A stretch of DNA of 64,000 bases, from the NCBI GenBank assembly GCA_965214285.1, contig OZ243946.1, forward strand, positions 124,001 to 188,000, in the 5' to 3' direction. The DNA comes from G963422745 sp965214285 (lineage in GTDB: Bacteria; Actinomycetota; Acidimicrobiia; Acidimicrobiales; Aldehydirespiratoraceae). This document shows positions 25,841-35,193 of the stretch, in pieces. How positions within the stretch are numbered: the stretch's first letter is position 1; every line of letters begins with the position of its first letter. A program made the position numbers and the translations under genes. The notes below the pieces were generated by a model. The model was not told the origin of the DNA and made no database searches. It saw only the letters and a program-made list of their open reading frames with translations.

Positions 25841-28571
25841 TCACAGCAGCGTCCCCTGGTCGTCGTCCGGGGGCAGCAGATACGGCCAGGTGTTGATGAG
25901 GTTGTTGTAGGCGGCGGCCTCTTCGTCCCATCCGTTGTGGTCGGCCTTCTCGTAGAGCAGGTAGGCGAGCTGGTGTGCCCGGTCGGCGTAGCCGCCGAGT
26001 CGGTGCTTCAGGACGGCGGTCTTGAACTCGTCGCGGTCGAGAGTGGCGACCAGGTGCTGGAGGGCCTCCCAGACGGCCAGCCGGGCGTCTCGTGCAGGGT
26101 CCCAGTCGGGGTCGAGTTCGTCGCGCCGGTAGAGCCGGAAGCGGCCTGTTCGGGCCTCGCCTATGCCTGCCTGCTCGATGCCGGACAGGGCTGTGTTCTT
26201 GGCCCGAGCGAGGACATCTGCGTCGCCAGCGTCAGCGGCCTCGAATTCGTGCTGCTCGTACCAGGTGACAGCGAAGCGGGTGTCGGGGTCGAGTTCGGCT
26301 TCCTCGCCGTCGAGGATCTCGCCGAGTACCTCGTTGATGATCGCCAGGGCGTCGGAGACCGGCATGAGCCGTCCGTCGGCCTCGATCACTCTGGCGTAGC
26401 GGGAGAACACGCTGATTCCGGGCCCTATGGTCGACTGGGCCATGTCGACCGGAGCGATGTTGCCCTGCTGGAGCAGTCGCACGGCGTAGGGAAGCTCGTT
26501 GCGCAGAGCCTCCACGAACTGGCTGCGCGACGCCAACGCCGCTCCCTCGGGCCGAAGCCTGCAGGCCAGCACAATCGAGGACGAGAGAGCGTTGCGGCCC
26601 ACCATTCTTGTGCCGCCCCGCATCTCGGTGCGCAGCGGCCAGGTGGCAGTGACCTGCATTCCGGCATCGACCACGCCCTGCAAAAAGGTGTCCCAGCCGG
26701 TGGAGCGAACATCTCCGTCGCTGGTCTCGGTCGCCTTGTATGCGTAGAAGATCGTCGCCGGGACATCTCTTCGCTGGCTCCGTGCCACTTCGGCCATGAA
26801 CCCGGCCATGCCCTCCTCGAAATGCTCAGCCGCCTTCTCCGTGGAACCGGCCCGATAGCGGTTGGCGATGATCTCGTCGGTCTTGGGCGTCAGAATGTAT
26901 GCGCACTCGTCAGGCCAGACGTCGCCAAGGGTACGGCGTAGCCAAACGTAGAAGAAGTCCGAGAGGTCGGCAAACGGCACGTTGTCGTAGTAGGGCGGAT
27001 CGGTCGAAACCACCCCACCAGGGTTCTCCCGTACCTTCGTTCTCGCATCATCTTGGGCAACTTCGCTCCCACTCGCAGTTACGGGAAGGTGCTCGATGGC
27101 CTTGACCAACTGGCCCAGCATCGACAACCAGTTCCCGGTCGATGACGAGAACGGGTTGGCCTCGGCGTAGGCCCAATTCATCTGGATCGCGTTCAACCGA
27201 AACAGATGCTCGATCGTTTCTCTAACGCTGTTCAAGACAGCTAGATGCGTCCATCTTGCAGCACAGCGATTGATGTTGAACGCCAGATAGGTGACCACTG
27301 CATCGGCATAGGCAGCAGCGCCGCGGCCGCCGTCTGGCAGGCGGACCTCGTCGGTCGGCATACCCGCAGCCGCCGCATGGCCCTTCACCAGCTCCCGCGC
27401 ATCAGTTAGCAGATCGGAAAACGTGGTGAGTACGGACAGCTGGCGCGGGGTGAACAGATCCTCCCAATCGTCCATGCCGTAGGCCTGTGTCCTGAAGCCC
27501 AGCGCGACCTCGGGCATCGCTCCGAGGATCAATTCGCAATCCACGTCAGCTGCGGCGGAGTGCTCGGGAGTCGTCCGGAGATACACCCGGCCTCGCGGCA
27601 CCCCTTCGGCGAGGACGGCCATGAGTTGGGCACCCATCCGGCCAGCTCGGCCCTCGGCCTTGATATAGTCGTTGGGGATAGCGGCACCAGTGGCCATGCA
27701 GGTGCCGATTCCGCGTTTCACGGTAGGACTAATCCCCGGCTCAGTGCCCTCACGGATCTCGTAGCTGACGGTCTGGGAGTAGATGTCTGCGCTTGGCTCA
27801 ACCCACACCTTGGGCTTGCCCGACTTGTTCCGCAGAACCCAAGACGAAACCAGCGGCACATGTCCTTTCCAGGCTGGATCAGGTGACTCGACCGTCCTTG
27901 CCCAGATCCAGGCGATCGGGGTAAGCTTCTCGCCGTTGGGGCCGGTGGCATCGGGGTAGAGATGCCCAATCCGGCGTTCTGCTTCGTCGCGCATCCAGTG
28001 CCCGTAGGCCTCCACGTCTGCGGCCAGCCCCTGTGCCCGTTCCCAGGTGGCCATTTCGTTGCGGAGGTCGGGATGCACCGGTGGCAGCCCCGCGAACCGC
28101 GGCGGAATCTCGATCATCGCCTTCTGGATCAGCACCGCCACCGGGTTCAGGTCACCCGAAAGGGCCTTCAGCCCCAGCCGCTGCGCTTCTAGGGGTATAG
28201 ACCCCCCCCCCTCCGAAGGGATCGAGGATCGGTGGAACGCCATCCGGAAAGCAACGGTCGATCTCGGCGCGGGCCTTGGCCAACACGTCGGGGTTGTTGG
28301 TGTTCTCCCACTTCACGAGCCGCTCGAGAATCCCGAACAGTCGCAGCCGCTCTGCCTCTTGCTCCTCCTCGCTCAGCGACTCGTCGCCGGACGGATCATC
28401 GACCAGCGACGCCCAGATCACCGCCCTCGCGGCCGCCAGCGGGCGCCGCGCCCACCACAGATGCAGCGTCGACGGATGGCCGTGCCGGATCGACTTCTCG
28501 CGGACCGCCTGCTCGCTGATCGCTGCCAACGGCAGCGCCACCTCGATGAGCTTCGGCTTGTAGTCCCTCAC
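25841..28571 (-). CDS. DUF1156 DNA methyltransferase, frameshifted at a G10 tract
   Basis: Two adjacent minus-strand frames together make one protein of about 909 residues. The N-terminal part (GTG at 28571, then RDYKPKLIEVALPL) runs through HPSTLHLWWARRPLAAARAV to ILDPFGGGG, then enters a run of ten G (28202-28211) and reads out of frame. The other frame resumes with SIPLEAQRLGLKA and DLNPVAVLIQKA, exactly the continuation of the SAM-binding motif. Further on, TDPPYYDNVPFADLSDFFY is the catalytic DPPY motif. With nine G the gene would be intact, so this is either a switched-off phase-variable state or a homopolymer sequencing error. It lies between helicase and DUF499 genes of the same island. 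Confidence 0.85.
28202..28211 (-). repeat. G10 homopolymer inside the DUF1156 methyltransferase gene
   Basis: Ten consecutive C on the plus strand (G on the coding strand) lie within the DPFGGGGS motif. Nine would restore the frame; ten ends the protein 16 codons later. Confidence 0.9.
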
Positions 28572-28684
28572 CGGACTTCCCGCCGCAGTCCCGCCTTCAC
28601 GACGTGGCTCATCAGCTCCTAGCGCAGTGCGGGGGCGCTGATTGCCGCCGGGGGGCGCCTCGCTAGCCTGAGTCTCGACACCGC

Positions 28685-31600
28685 TCAACACGGATCCACA
28701 GCGTGTTCGAGCAGGTCGGCCACCTTGAGCGGCACCTTGGTCTGGGCGAAGTGCAGCGTGAAGTCGGCGAAAGGCTCCACCAGGTAGTGCACGACGGGCT
28801 CTTCGCTCGGGTCGTCGGGCACCGACGCCACGGCCAGGCGCCAGCGCTCGGGGTTGTTCTTGGCCTTCTGCACCTGCTGGGCCGAGACGCTGATCTCGGT
28901 AGTGCGGGGCAGGTGGCTCTTGACCTCGATGAAGTAGCGGGTGTCGGTCCGCGGATCGCGAGACAGGATGTCGTAGCCGGGATTGCTGTGATGCTGCGGG
29001 GTCGGGTGGCGTCCTATGGCCTTCTCGGCCTCGCAAACCGCAGCCACGCCTCGGCGGTCGGTCTCCATCTTGTCGGCGAGGGCCTCCTCGGGCAGCGGCG
29101 GCTCGCCGGCGAGGCTGTCGAGCAGCCCCTGAGGGATCACCAGCGCCGCGCCCACGATGGTCGGCGGGCTGTTGTGCAGGTCGGACTCGCGGTCGAGCTC
29201 CAGCCGGCGCCAGGTGAGGCGCGTCTCCAGTTCGTCGGCCCTGGCACGCATCCGGCCCGAGTTGACCCTCGACCTCTTTCCCTGGAGCTCCTGGGCCTTG
29301 AGCTCCTCGGCCCTGGCGTCGCAGAACTGGATCTCGGCATGCAGCCGCTGCTGAACGGCCTGCCAGACCTTGTCGACCCGGTGGCGGGTGATTCGCTCGA
29401 TCTCGCCGAAGTGAGGGCCGGCGAGCTGCTCAATCGCCCAGTTCCTCGCCACGTTGGCGGCACTGTCGATCCAGTCCCAGTCGAGCACTCCGGCCAAACG
29501 GTTCTTGTCGTCGTCTTCGACGGGCGCATAGCCGAGGTACGGCTCGTTGCCCGCGTCGGCCACACTGTGGTGGCGGTCGATCTCCACGTACTGGAAGCGG
29601 CGGCTCACCACCTGGCGGCTGCCGCGGACCTCGCGGCCGTCGGTCACGGTGTGATCCAAATACACCAGCAGCCGCGGCTCGGTGCCCGGGTCGTCGGCGT
29701 CCACCAGGGTCGCGCCATTATCCAGGGTGTCTTTGTGGTCGTTCAGCACCTTGTCGACGAGGGCGGTCAGCAGCGGCGTGCCCGGCGAGATCAGGTCGGC
29801 CCGATCGCCGCCGTCGAGCTGGATGGCGGCCTTGTCGAAGGCGACTCTGGAGTAGCGCTCGTGGAGGGGGCCGAGGGCCGGGCTGGCATGGTTGCGCACC
29901 GAAGCGGGCACCCGTGTGATCTCGAAGCGGCCCGGCTCACGGGCCACGATGCGCCCGCCGTACCCGGTGAGGGCGGCAGTGAAGAACGCCTCCACGAACC
30001 ACGGCTGGAGCTTGCGAGCCCGAGCGCGCTCCATCTGGTCGCGTATCTCCTCGGTCGGCTCGGCGCCGAGCCCGCCGACGAGGGCGCGCTCACGCAGGAC
30101 GGCCTCGAACTGAGGGCCGATGTCGTGTTCGATGATCTCGTCCATGTAGGCGGCGTGTGCGGGGTCGCCCTCGTCTCGGATGGCCTTGAGCAGCAGGTCG
30201 TTGAGGGAGCGGTTGATCTGGGCGTCGCCCAGAACGTCGTAGACCTGATCCTTGTAGATGAGCTTCTGCTGCTCGATCTTCTCGAAGAGCCGCTGGAACA
30301 CCTTGCCCTCGCGGGTCTCATGGGCGACCAGGTTCCAGAGGTGGCACTGGCGCTGCTGGCCGATGCGGTGAATGCGCCCGAAGCGCTGCTCGATGCGGTT
30401 GGGGTTCCAGGGCAGGTCGTAGTTGACCATCATGTTGGCGACCTGCAGGTTGACGCCCTCGCCGGCGGCATCGGTGGCCACCAGGACCCGCACCGTGGGA
30501 TCGACCCGGAAGCGGTCCTGGATGTGGCGGCGGTCGTGGCGCTTGATCCCGCCGTGGATGGTCACCACCGCCTCGGGGCGGCCCAGCTCGGCGGCGATCC
30601 GCTCGGCCACGTAGCCGAGGGTGTCCTTGTGCTCGGAGAACACGATCAGCTTGCGCGGCCCTGCGTCCTGGTCGGCCTGCCCCAGCCCCGCGGGGCGCTC
30701 GTGCGGGTCGTCGTCCGCCTCTGCGGGCTCGGCGGCGGTCGAGCGGAAGGCGTCGGAGCGCAGCAGTTCGCGCAGCTCGTTCCACTTGGTGTCGAGCCCG
30801 GATCTGCGCACCTCGTCGGCCATCTCGACCAGGCCGCGGAGCTGGTCCACCTCGTCCTCCAGATCTTCGGCGGTCTCGGCTGCGGTGGCGGCGTTGACCA
30901 CCAAGTCGAGAGCTTCGAGCTCGGTGTCGTCGTAGTCGTCGAAGTCGAACTCCTCGAGATCGGAGAACTTCACTCCCCTGGGCAGATCGACGGCCGGGAT
31001 GGCCTCTCCCCCGGCGGCAAGGTCGCGCAGCCTTGCGGCCTGATCGGCGAGCCGGTCCCGGCGGCGGCGCAGCGACTGGTAGATCGCCTCGGGGGACGAG
31101 GCGAGGCGGCGCTGCAGGCCGGCCAGGGCGAAGCCGACGATGAGGCCCCTGCGCTTGTCGCCTTCCTCGCGCATCCGCTCGGCTCGGTTCATGCCGTGGC
31201 GGACGTAGTCGGTGACCGCCTCGTAGAGCTCCTGCTCGGGTTGGGACAGCTTGAACTTGAGCGACGTGGCGTGGCGCTTGGGGAACAGCCGCCTGCCCTC
31301 GAAGGTGCGCAGGTTCTCCTTCACGAGGCGGCGCATCACGTCTGACACGTCGGGCATCTCGCCGTCGCGCAGGCGCCCGGCGAAGCGGTCCTGGTCGAGC
31401 AGGGTCATGAACGCCAGGAAGTCCTCGTTCTTGCCGTTGTGGGGGGTGGCGGTGAGCAGCAGCAGGTGCCGGGTGCGCTCGCGCAGCAGCTCGCCGAGCT
31501 CGAAGCGCTGCGTCCTGCGCAGCTCGTTGCCGTAGCGGTGCGCCGACATCTTGTGGGCCTCGTCGACGATCACCAGGTCCCAGTCGGTGGTGGCCAGCTT

Positions 31601-32254
31601 GGCCCGCAGATCCTCGGCACGGGCGATCTGGTCCACCCGTGCTACCAGCAGGTTCTTGTCGGCGAACGGGTTGCCGCTGCGAGACGCCTCCACCGCAGCG
31701 CGGCTCATCAGCTCGAACTCGACGCCGAACTTGTCGTAGAGCTCGTCCTGCCACTGCTCGACCAGGCTGCCGGGGGCCACGATCAAGCAGCGCCTCACGT
31801 CGCCGCGCAGCATCAGCTCGCGGATCAGCAGGCCCGACATGATCGTCTTGCCCGCGCCTGGGTCGTCCGCGAGCAGGAAGCGCAGCGGCTGCCGGCGCAG
31901 CAGGCGGTTGTAGACGGCATCGATCTGGTGCGGGTAGGGCTCGATGTCGGACGTGTCCACGGCGGCATACGGGTTGGCGAGGTGGGCGTGGCGCATCCGG
32001 CGCGCCTCCGACGCCAGGCGGAAGGCCGCGCCGTCGGCGTCGAAGGTCCAGCGGCGCTGCGGGGCCTGGGCGATGGCGGCAAGGTCCGCTGTCGTGAGCA
32101 GCCGCTCGCCGAGGCTGCCTGCGGGTGTGCGGTAGGTGAGCGTGGCCGACTGCTCGCCGTGCTGCTCGACGGCCACCACCACGACGGCTTCTTGGCCTGC
32201 GACGACGCCCGAGAGCCGCTGGCCAGCGGCCAGGTCTGCGAAACCCAGGCTCAT
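28685..32254 (-). CDS. SNF2-family helicase with C-terminal DUF3883 domain
   Basis: A 1189-residue protein. Walker A ADDPGAGKTIM is at residues 129-139, the Walker B box DEAHKMSAH at 231-239 and TATPHN near 268. The second RecA domain shows ATDAAGEGVNLQ and RIEQRFGRIHRIGQ. Residues about 1090-1150 form a DUF3883-like module (PGYDILSRD and YFIEVKSHL), which resembles the core of PD-(D/E)xK nucleases. It is the first gene of the minus-strand set helicase, methyltransferase, DUF499 ATPase, and probably translocates on DNA to sense or attack unmodified phage genomes. Confidence 0.92.
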   Translation of the reverse strand: MSLGFADLAAGQRLSGVVAGQEAVVVVAVEQHGEQSATLTYRTPAGSLGERLLTTADLAAIAQAPQRRWTFDADGAAFRLASEARRMRHAHLANPYAAVDTSDIEPYPHQIDAVYNRLLRRQPLRFLLADDPGAGKTIMSGLLIRELMLRGDVRRCLIVAPGSLVEQWQDELYDKFGVEFELMSRAAVEASRSGNPFADKNLLVARVDQIARAEDLRAKLATTDWDLVIVDEAHKMSAHRYGNELRRTQRFELGELLRERTRHLLLLTATPHNGKNEDFLAFMTLLDQDRFAGRLRDGEMPDVSDVMRRLVKENLRTFEGRRLFPKRHATSLKFKLSQPEQELYEAVTDYVRHGMNRAERMREEGDKRRGLIVGFALAGLQRRLASSPEAIYQSLRRRRDRLADQAARLRDLAAGGEAIPAVDLPRGVKFSDLEEFDFDDYDDTELEALDLVVNAATAAETAEDLEDEVDQLRGLVEMADEVRRSGLDTKWNELRELLRSDAFRSTAAEPAEADDDPHERPAGLGQADQDAGPRKLIVFSEHKDTLGYVAERIAAELGRPEAVVTIHGGIKRHDRRHIQDRFRVDPTVRVLVATDAAGEGVNLQVANMMVNYDLPWNPNRIEQRFGRIHRIGQQRQCHLWNLVAHETREGKVFQRLFEKIEQQKLIYKDQVYDVLGDAQINRSLNDLLLKAIRDEGDPAHAAYMDEIIEHDIGPQFEAVLRERALVGGLGAEPTEEIRDQMERARARKLQPWFVEAFFTAALTGYGGRIVAREPGRFEITRVPASVRNHASPALGPLHERYSRVAFDKAAIQLDGGDRADLISPGTPLLTALVDKVLNDHKDTLDNGATLVDADDPGTEPRLLVYLDHTVTDGREVRGSRQVVSRRFQYVEIDRHHSVADAGNEPYLGYAPVEDDDKNRLAGVLDWDWIDSAANVARNWAIEQLAGPHFGEIERITRHRVDKVWQAVQQRLHAEIQFCDARAEELKAQELQGKRSRVNSGRMRARADELETRLTWRRLELDRESDLHNSPPTIVGAALVIPQGLLDSLAGEPPLPEEALADKMETDRRGVAAVCEAEKAIGRHPTPQHHSNPGYDILSRDPRTDTRYFIEVKSHLPRTTEISVSAQQVQKAKNNPERWRLAVASVPDDPSEEPVVHYLVEPFADFTLHFAQTKVPLKVADLLEHAVDPC

Positions 32255-32604
32255 CGCCCTGCCGACTCCGCTGCTGGCACCGCTGCATCCATCAACCGCA
32301 CCGCCGCTCCCACCCTCTCGGGCACTCGCCTCTCCCCAGCACTCGCCTCATCGGGCATCCCGGCCTGCCGGCTCCAGCGCTGGCTTCACCAGGCACACCT
32401 CGGGACCGCCGCAGCGACGAACTCGCATAGCCCGCCACCTTAGGCCCGCCAGGTCGAACCCGTCCTATCCACGCACCCGCCATCCCGCCGAAGGCCCCGA
32501 CACCATCCCTGCAGCGGACAAGTGGCCGGATTAGGCGGCGGATGCCGGGCCGGCCCAGCGGCCCTTGCTCGCCTGGGGAACGGCGACGATCTCTCGATTG
32601 AGAG
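32255..32604. other. gene-free region upstream of the defence helicase
   Basis: No gene is supported here. It must contain the minus-strand promoter of the helicase operon. From about 32535 it carries the conserved lead-in block of family B (CGGATGCCGG then CCAGCGGCCCTTGCTC and CCTGGGGAACG), repeated at 34289-34345. Confidence 0.5.
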
Positions 32605-32702
32605 TTGCATTCCTCCCGCAGGGGGCCTATAGTCGCTTCCGTACACCCCGGAACCGTCAATGCCTCTGGCAAACGGCCGGGGTTACGCCCTTTTCGAGGG
32701 GG
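32605..32702 (+). ncRNA. family B hairpin RNA element, copy 1, with promoter
   Basis: TTGCAT at 32605-32610, a 17-bp spacer and TATAGT at 32628-32633 make a good promoter. Transcription would start near 32640. The RNA folds as CCCCGG (32646) with CCGGGG (32677), CCGT with ACGG, and TGCC-TCT-GGCA, followed by a second small hairpin CCCT/AGGG. It lies downstream of the end of the minus-strand Abi gene and points towards it. Confidence 0.62.
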
Positions 32703-32795
32703 ACTCATCGGCGGAACCCGGACCGGGCGAGGGCGAGCGGGACCGCTGTCCCGCATGCACCAGCAGCCAAAGGGCGACACCGCCCTGCCTGACCT

Positions 32796-33458
32796 TCATC
32801 CCGGCCGGTCGCGCAGGACCGTGGGGGTCCGGGTGACCGATTCGACCCAGGAGCAGCTGTCGGCGCAGATCCAACCGACGACCTCAAGAATCTGCCTGTG
32901 ATCACGGGCGAGATTGCGCCTGTGGATGGGCTCGTGGTGAGCGATCCGGTTGCGCAAGTAGTGGATGCGCTGAATACGGTCCTCGACGTCGGCCCTCACT
33001 CCCCATGGACCACCTGTGCCAGGATGACCGGGGAACACCCTGACGAGGGCGGGGACCCAGAGGGTTGTGAGGTAGTGGGGTGTGCACAGGAACCGCCAGA
33101 TTCCGAAGCTCATCTCAGCGATGACCTGGCCATGCACCCCGACTCGACCGTGCTGGGCGGCTCGATAGCGCGCCGCCTCGATCTTGCTCCATGTCCTGTC
33201 CGTGAACAGTTCTTGTCGCCGATGCCAGACTTGGGGCCACCCGTTGACTCGACCATGGGCGACCAGTGCCGCGTCAAAGGCGTTGCGGAAGACGACCTCG
33301 AGACGGCCTATATCCTCGTACATCGCCGCTCCGACCTGGGTGTTCCAGTCGTAGAGATCGATGGCAGCGCTCAGATTTCCGCCTGTCGCTTCCAGGTAGG
33401 AGCCCAGCCGGTCAGGGGTAAGGCGGTCGGCGATGACCCGGTGATCGAAAGCCGTCAT
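32796..33458 (-). CDS. Abi_2/AbiF-like HEPN ribonuclease (abortive infection)
   Basis: A 220-residue protein of the Abi_2 group. The N-terminal helices carry LYDWNTQVGAAMYEDIGRLE and VVFRNAFDAAL. The HEPN active-site motif RNRIAHHEPI lies at 169-178, with its Arg and His intact. AbiF-type HEPN proteins have been reported as RNase toxins controlled by an adjacent non-coding RNA, and as relatives of Cas13 ancestors. Here the gene is bracketed by family B hairpin elements at 32605 and 33505. A GGAGGA site lies 8 bp before the ATG at 33458. Confidence 0.82.
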   Translation of the reverse strand: MTAFDHRVIADRLTPDRLGSYLEATGGNLSAAIDLYDWNTQVGAAMYEDIGRLEVVFRNAFDAALVAHGRVNGWPQVWHRRQELFTDRTWSKIEAARYRAAQHGRVGVHGQVIAEMSFGIWRFLCTPHYLTTLWVPALVRVFPGHPGTGGPWGVRADVEDRIQRIHYLRNRIAHHEPIHRRNLARDHRQILEVVGWICADSCSWVESVTRTPTVLRDRPG

Positions 33459-33504
33459 CGGTTGATTCCTCCAGCAGCGGCCCTACGGCGGGCCGCCATA
33501 GGCC

Positions 33505-33541
33505 CCGGAACCGTCAATGGCTCTGGCAAACGGCCGGGGTG
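33505..33541 (+). ncRNA. family B hairpin element, copy 2 (degenerate, no promoter)
   Basis: The outer stem CCCCGG/CCGGGG and CCGT/ACGG pairs are kept. The inner stem has one mismatch (TGGC/GGCA), and no TTGCAT/TATAGT lies upstream on this strand. It sits 47 bp upstream of the Abi gene start, on the opposite strand, and could act as a hairpin in that gene's promoter or leader. Confidence 0.5.
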
Positions 33542-33757
33542 GCCCAATTCTCGGGAGGAAGTGTCGGTGGCTCTCGGGGGAGCCTCTGGCGGCGGATGGC
33601 GCAAGCGGGCCTGAGCGTCTCGTCAGGCTCCGCCAAGCACGAGGTGCGAGCCGGGCCACGGATGGTAGCGGCCAGCGAGCCAACTGCGGTCAAGGTACTG
33701 AGCGCCCAGAATCCGCATCAGCTCGCACCGCTGGCTCAGGCGCGTGCGCCAGGCGGC

Positions 33758-34096
33758 TCAGGGGGGTTGATCCAGCCGCTTCGCCCGGCGTGCGGCCAGC
33801 GCCAGTTTGTAGCCCGCCTCCGCCAGCTCCCGCTGTTCCTTGCCCTCAGCCGCTTCGATCCGCTCGAAGACACGGATCGGGGGACGCTCGGCCATGGCGT
33901 CGATGGCCGCACGGAACGCAGGCGTCTCAATCAGCGCTTCACGAGCCGCGCTGTCCGCCGAACATTCCTCAGGCGTCATGCTCCGCCTGAGTTCAAGCAT
34001 GTCGTCGAGCGTGCCCGTGGCACGCATGTCGGCCCACAGCTCCACCCAGCGGCCCTCGGCTCGAAGCTCAGCCCACCTGCTCTGCTCCCCGCTCAT
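33758..34096 (-). CDS. hypothetical charged helical protein
   Basis: A 112-residue protein beginning MSGEQSRWAELRAEGRW. It is rich in Arg, Glu and Ala, predicted all-helical, without Cys pairs of note or membrane segments. No family recognised. The ATG at 34096 directly follows a GGAGG, which is too close to work as a ribosome binding site, so the start is uncertain. It lies between family B copies 2 and 3 in the toxin-type gene cluster. Confidence 0.5.
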   Translation of the reverse strand: MSGEQSRWAELRAEGRWVELWADMRATGTLDDMLELRRSMTPEECSADSAAREALIETPAFRAAIDAMAERPPIRVFERIEAAEGKEQRELAEAGYKLALAARRAKRLDQPP

Positions 34097-34185
34097 CCTC
34101 CGCACCCTAGCCGGCCGCGGCTGTGATCTCCGGCAGGCCTGTTCGCGTGGTGGCTGGCGAGCCGCGGCGAGCTGGCGATTGAGGG

Positions 34186-34281
34186 TTGCATTCCTCCCGC
34201 AGGGGCCTATGGTGCTGTCCGTACACCCCGGAACCGTCCCTGCCTCTGGCAAACGGCCGGGGTTACGCCCTTCTCGGGGGG
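34186..34281 (+). ncRNA. family B hairpin RNA element, copy 3, with promoter
   Basis: TTGCAT at 34186-34191, a 16-bp spacer and TATGGT at 34208-34213. The hairpin at 34226-34262 has all stems of copy 1, with CCC replacing CAA in the internal loop. A second hairpin CCC/GGG with loop TTCTC follows. Copy 4 begins about 170 bp downstream, so the two form a tandem duplication including the 5' lead-in. Confidence 0.62.
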
Positions 34282-34356
34282 TTTCGTCGGCGGATGCCGG
34301 ACCGGGCCAGCGGCCCTTGCTCTCCTGGGGAACGACGACGATCTGGCCGTTGAGGA

Positions 34357-34440
34357 TTGCATTCCTTTCGCAGGGGGGCCTATAGTCGGCTCCGTAAACT
34401 CCGGAACCGTCCCTGCCACTGGCAAACGGCCGGGGTTTTT
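34357..34440 (+). ncRNA. family B hairpin RNA element, copy 4, with promoter and T5 terminator
   Basis: TTGCAT at 34357-34362, an 18-bp spacer and TATAGT at 34381-34386. The outer stem is CTCCGG with CCGGGG, a U-G wobble replacing C-G, and the inner loop is ACT. The stem is followed at once by five T (34436-34440), a normal intrinsic terminator. This is the clearest complete transcription unit of the family, about 49 nt of RNA. Confidence 0.68.
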
Positions 34441-34575
34441 GAGTTCGCCGGTGGTTCGCCGCCTTCGCCTGAGCAGGCGACCTGCCACCATGACTCAAGC
34501 CAGCGCCTTGTCGCTGGATTCACGCTGTCGCCAAAGGCTGTGTGATTCCGTGTTTTAGGATGTACATTCACAGAT

Positions 34576-35193
34576 ATGGAAAGAGGGGCGACACCGAGCC
34601 TGCTGCCCATCCTGCGCTCGCAGCAGCAGGCCGAGCTTCTCGCCAGGCTCCTGGGCAGTCCCGACGATGCCGTCAGCCTGACTGGCCTCGCCGGCGATCT
34701 CGGCATGCCGCTCAGCTCGGTCCACCGGGAGATCACCCGAGCCGAAGCCTGCGGGCTCGTCAAGAGCCACAAGATCGGCAACACCCGCCTCGTGCAGGCC
34801 AATACCGACAGCCCTTACCACGCCGGGCTCGCCGACGTGCTGGTGAAGGCATTCGGCCCTCCCCGCGTGATCTCGACCGCCATCAGCGGCCTGGGCGGGA
34901 TCGACGCCGCCTACATCTACGGCTCCTGGGCCGCCCGGTTCTCGGGGATCGACGGCGTTCGCCCGGTCGGCGACATCGACGTGCTGGTGCTCGGCACCCC
35001 TGAGCGTGATCAGCTCTACGCCTCGCTGTCTTCAGCCAAGCAGCGCCTCGGCCGGCCCATCCAAGTCACCATCCGCGCCGCTGACTGGCTGACCTCCGGC
35101 ACGGGCGACTTTCACGCCACCGTGACCCAGCGGCCCCTGATCCCGCTGGGAACCGCTACACCACGAACAACTCCACGCGTCCGGCCTCACTGA
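34576..35193 (+). CDS. MNT-type nucleotidyltransferase with N-terminal winged HTH (antitoxin of HEPN/MNT pair)
   Basis: A 205-residue protein. Residues about 10-75 form an ArsR-like winged helix (LTGLAGDLGMPLSSVHREIT). Residues about 105-150 hold the nucleotidyltransferase core YIYGSWAARFSG and GDIDVLVLG, that is, GS followed by DxD. In HEPN/MNT modules the MNT protein adenylylates and silences the HEPN RNase. Its tail overlaps the HEPN gene at 35156, which runs the other way, so the pair is convergent instead of the usual co-oriented operon. Confidence 0.82.
   Translation: MERGATPSLLPILRSQQQAELLARLLGSPDDAVSLTGLAGDLGMPLSSVHREITRAEACGLVKSHKIGNTRLVQANTDSPYHAGLADVLVKAFGPPRVISTAISGLGGIDAAYIYGSWAARFSGIDGVRPVGDIDVLVLGTPERDQLYASLSSAKQRLGRPIQVTIRAADWLTSGTGDFHATVTQRPLIPLGTATPRTTPRVRPH

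Noticed and set aside
28571..28615. short frame MSHVVKAGLRREVR before the methyltransferase as its true start
   Set aside because: It is in another frame and stops just before the GTG at 28571; at most a coupling leader.
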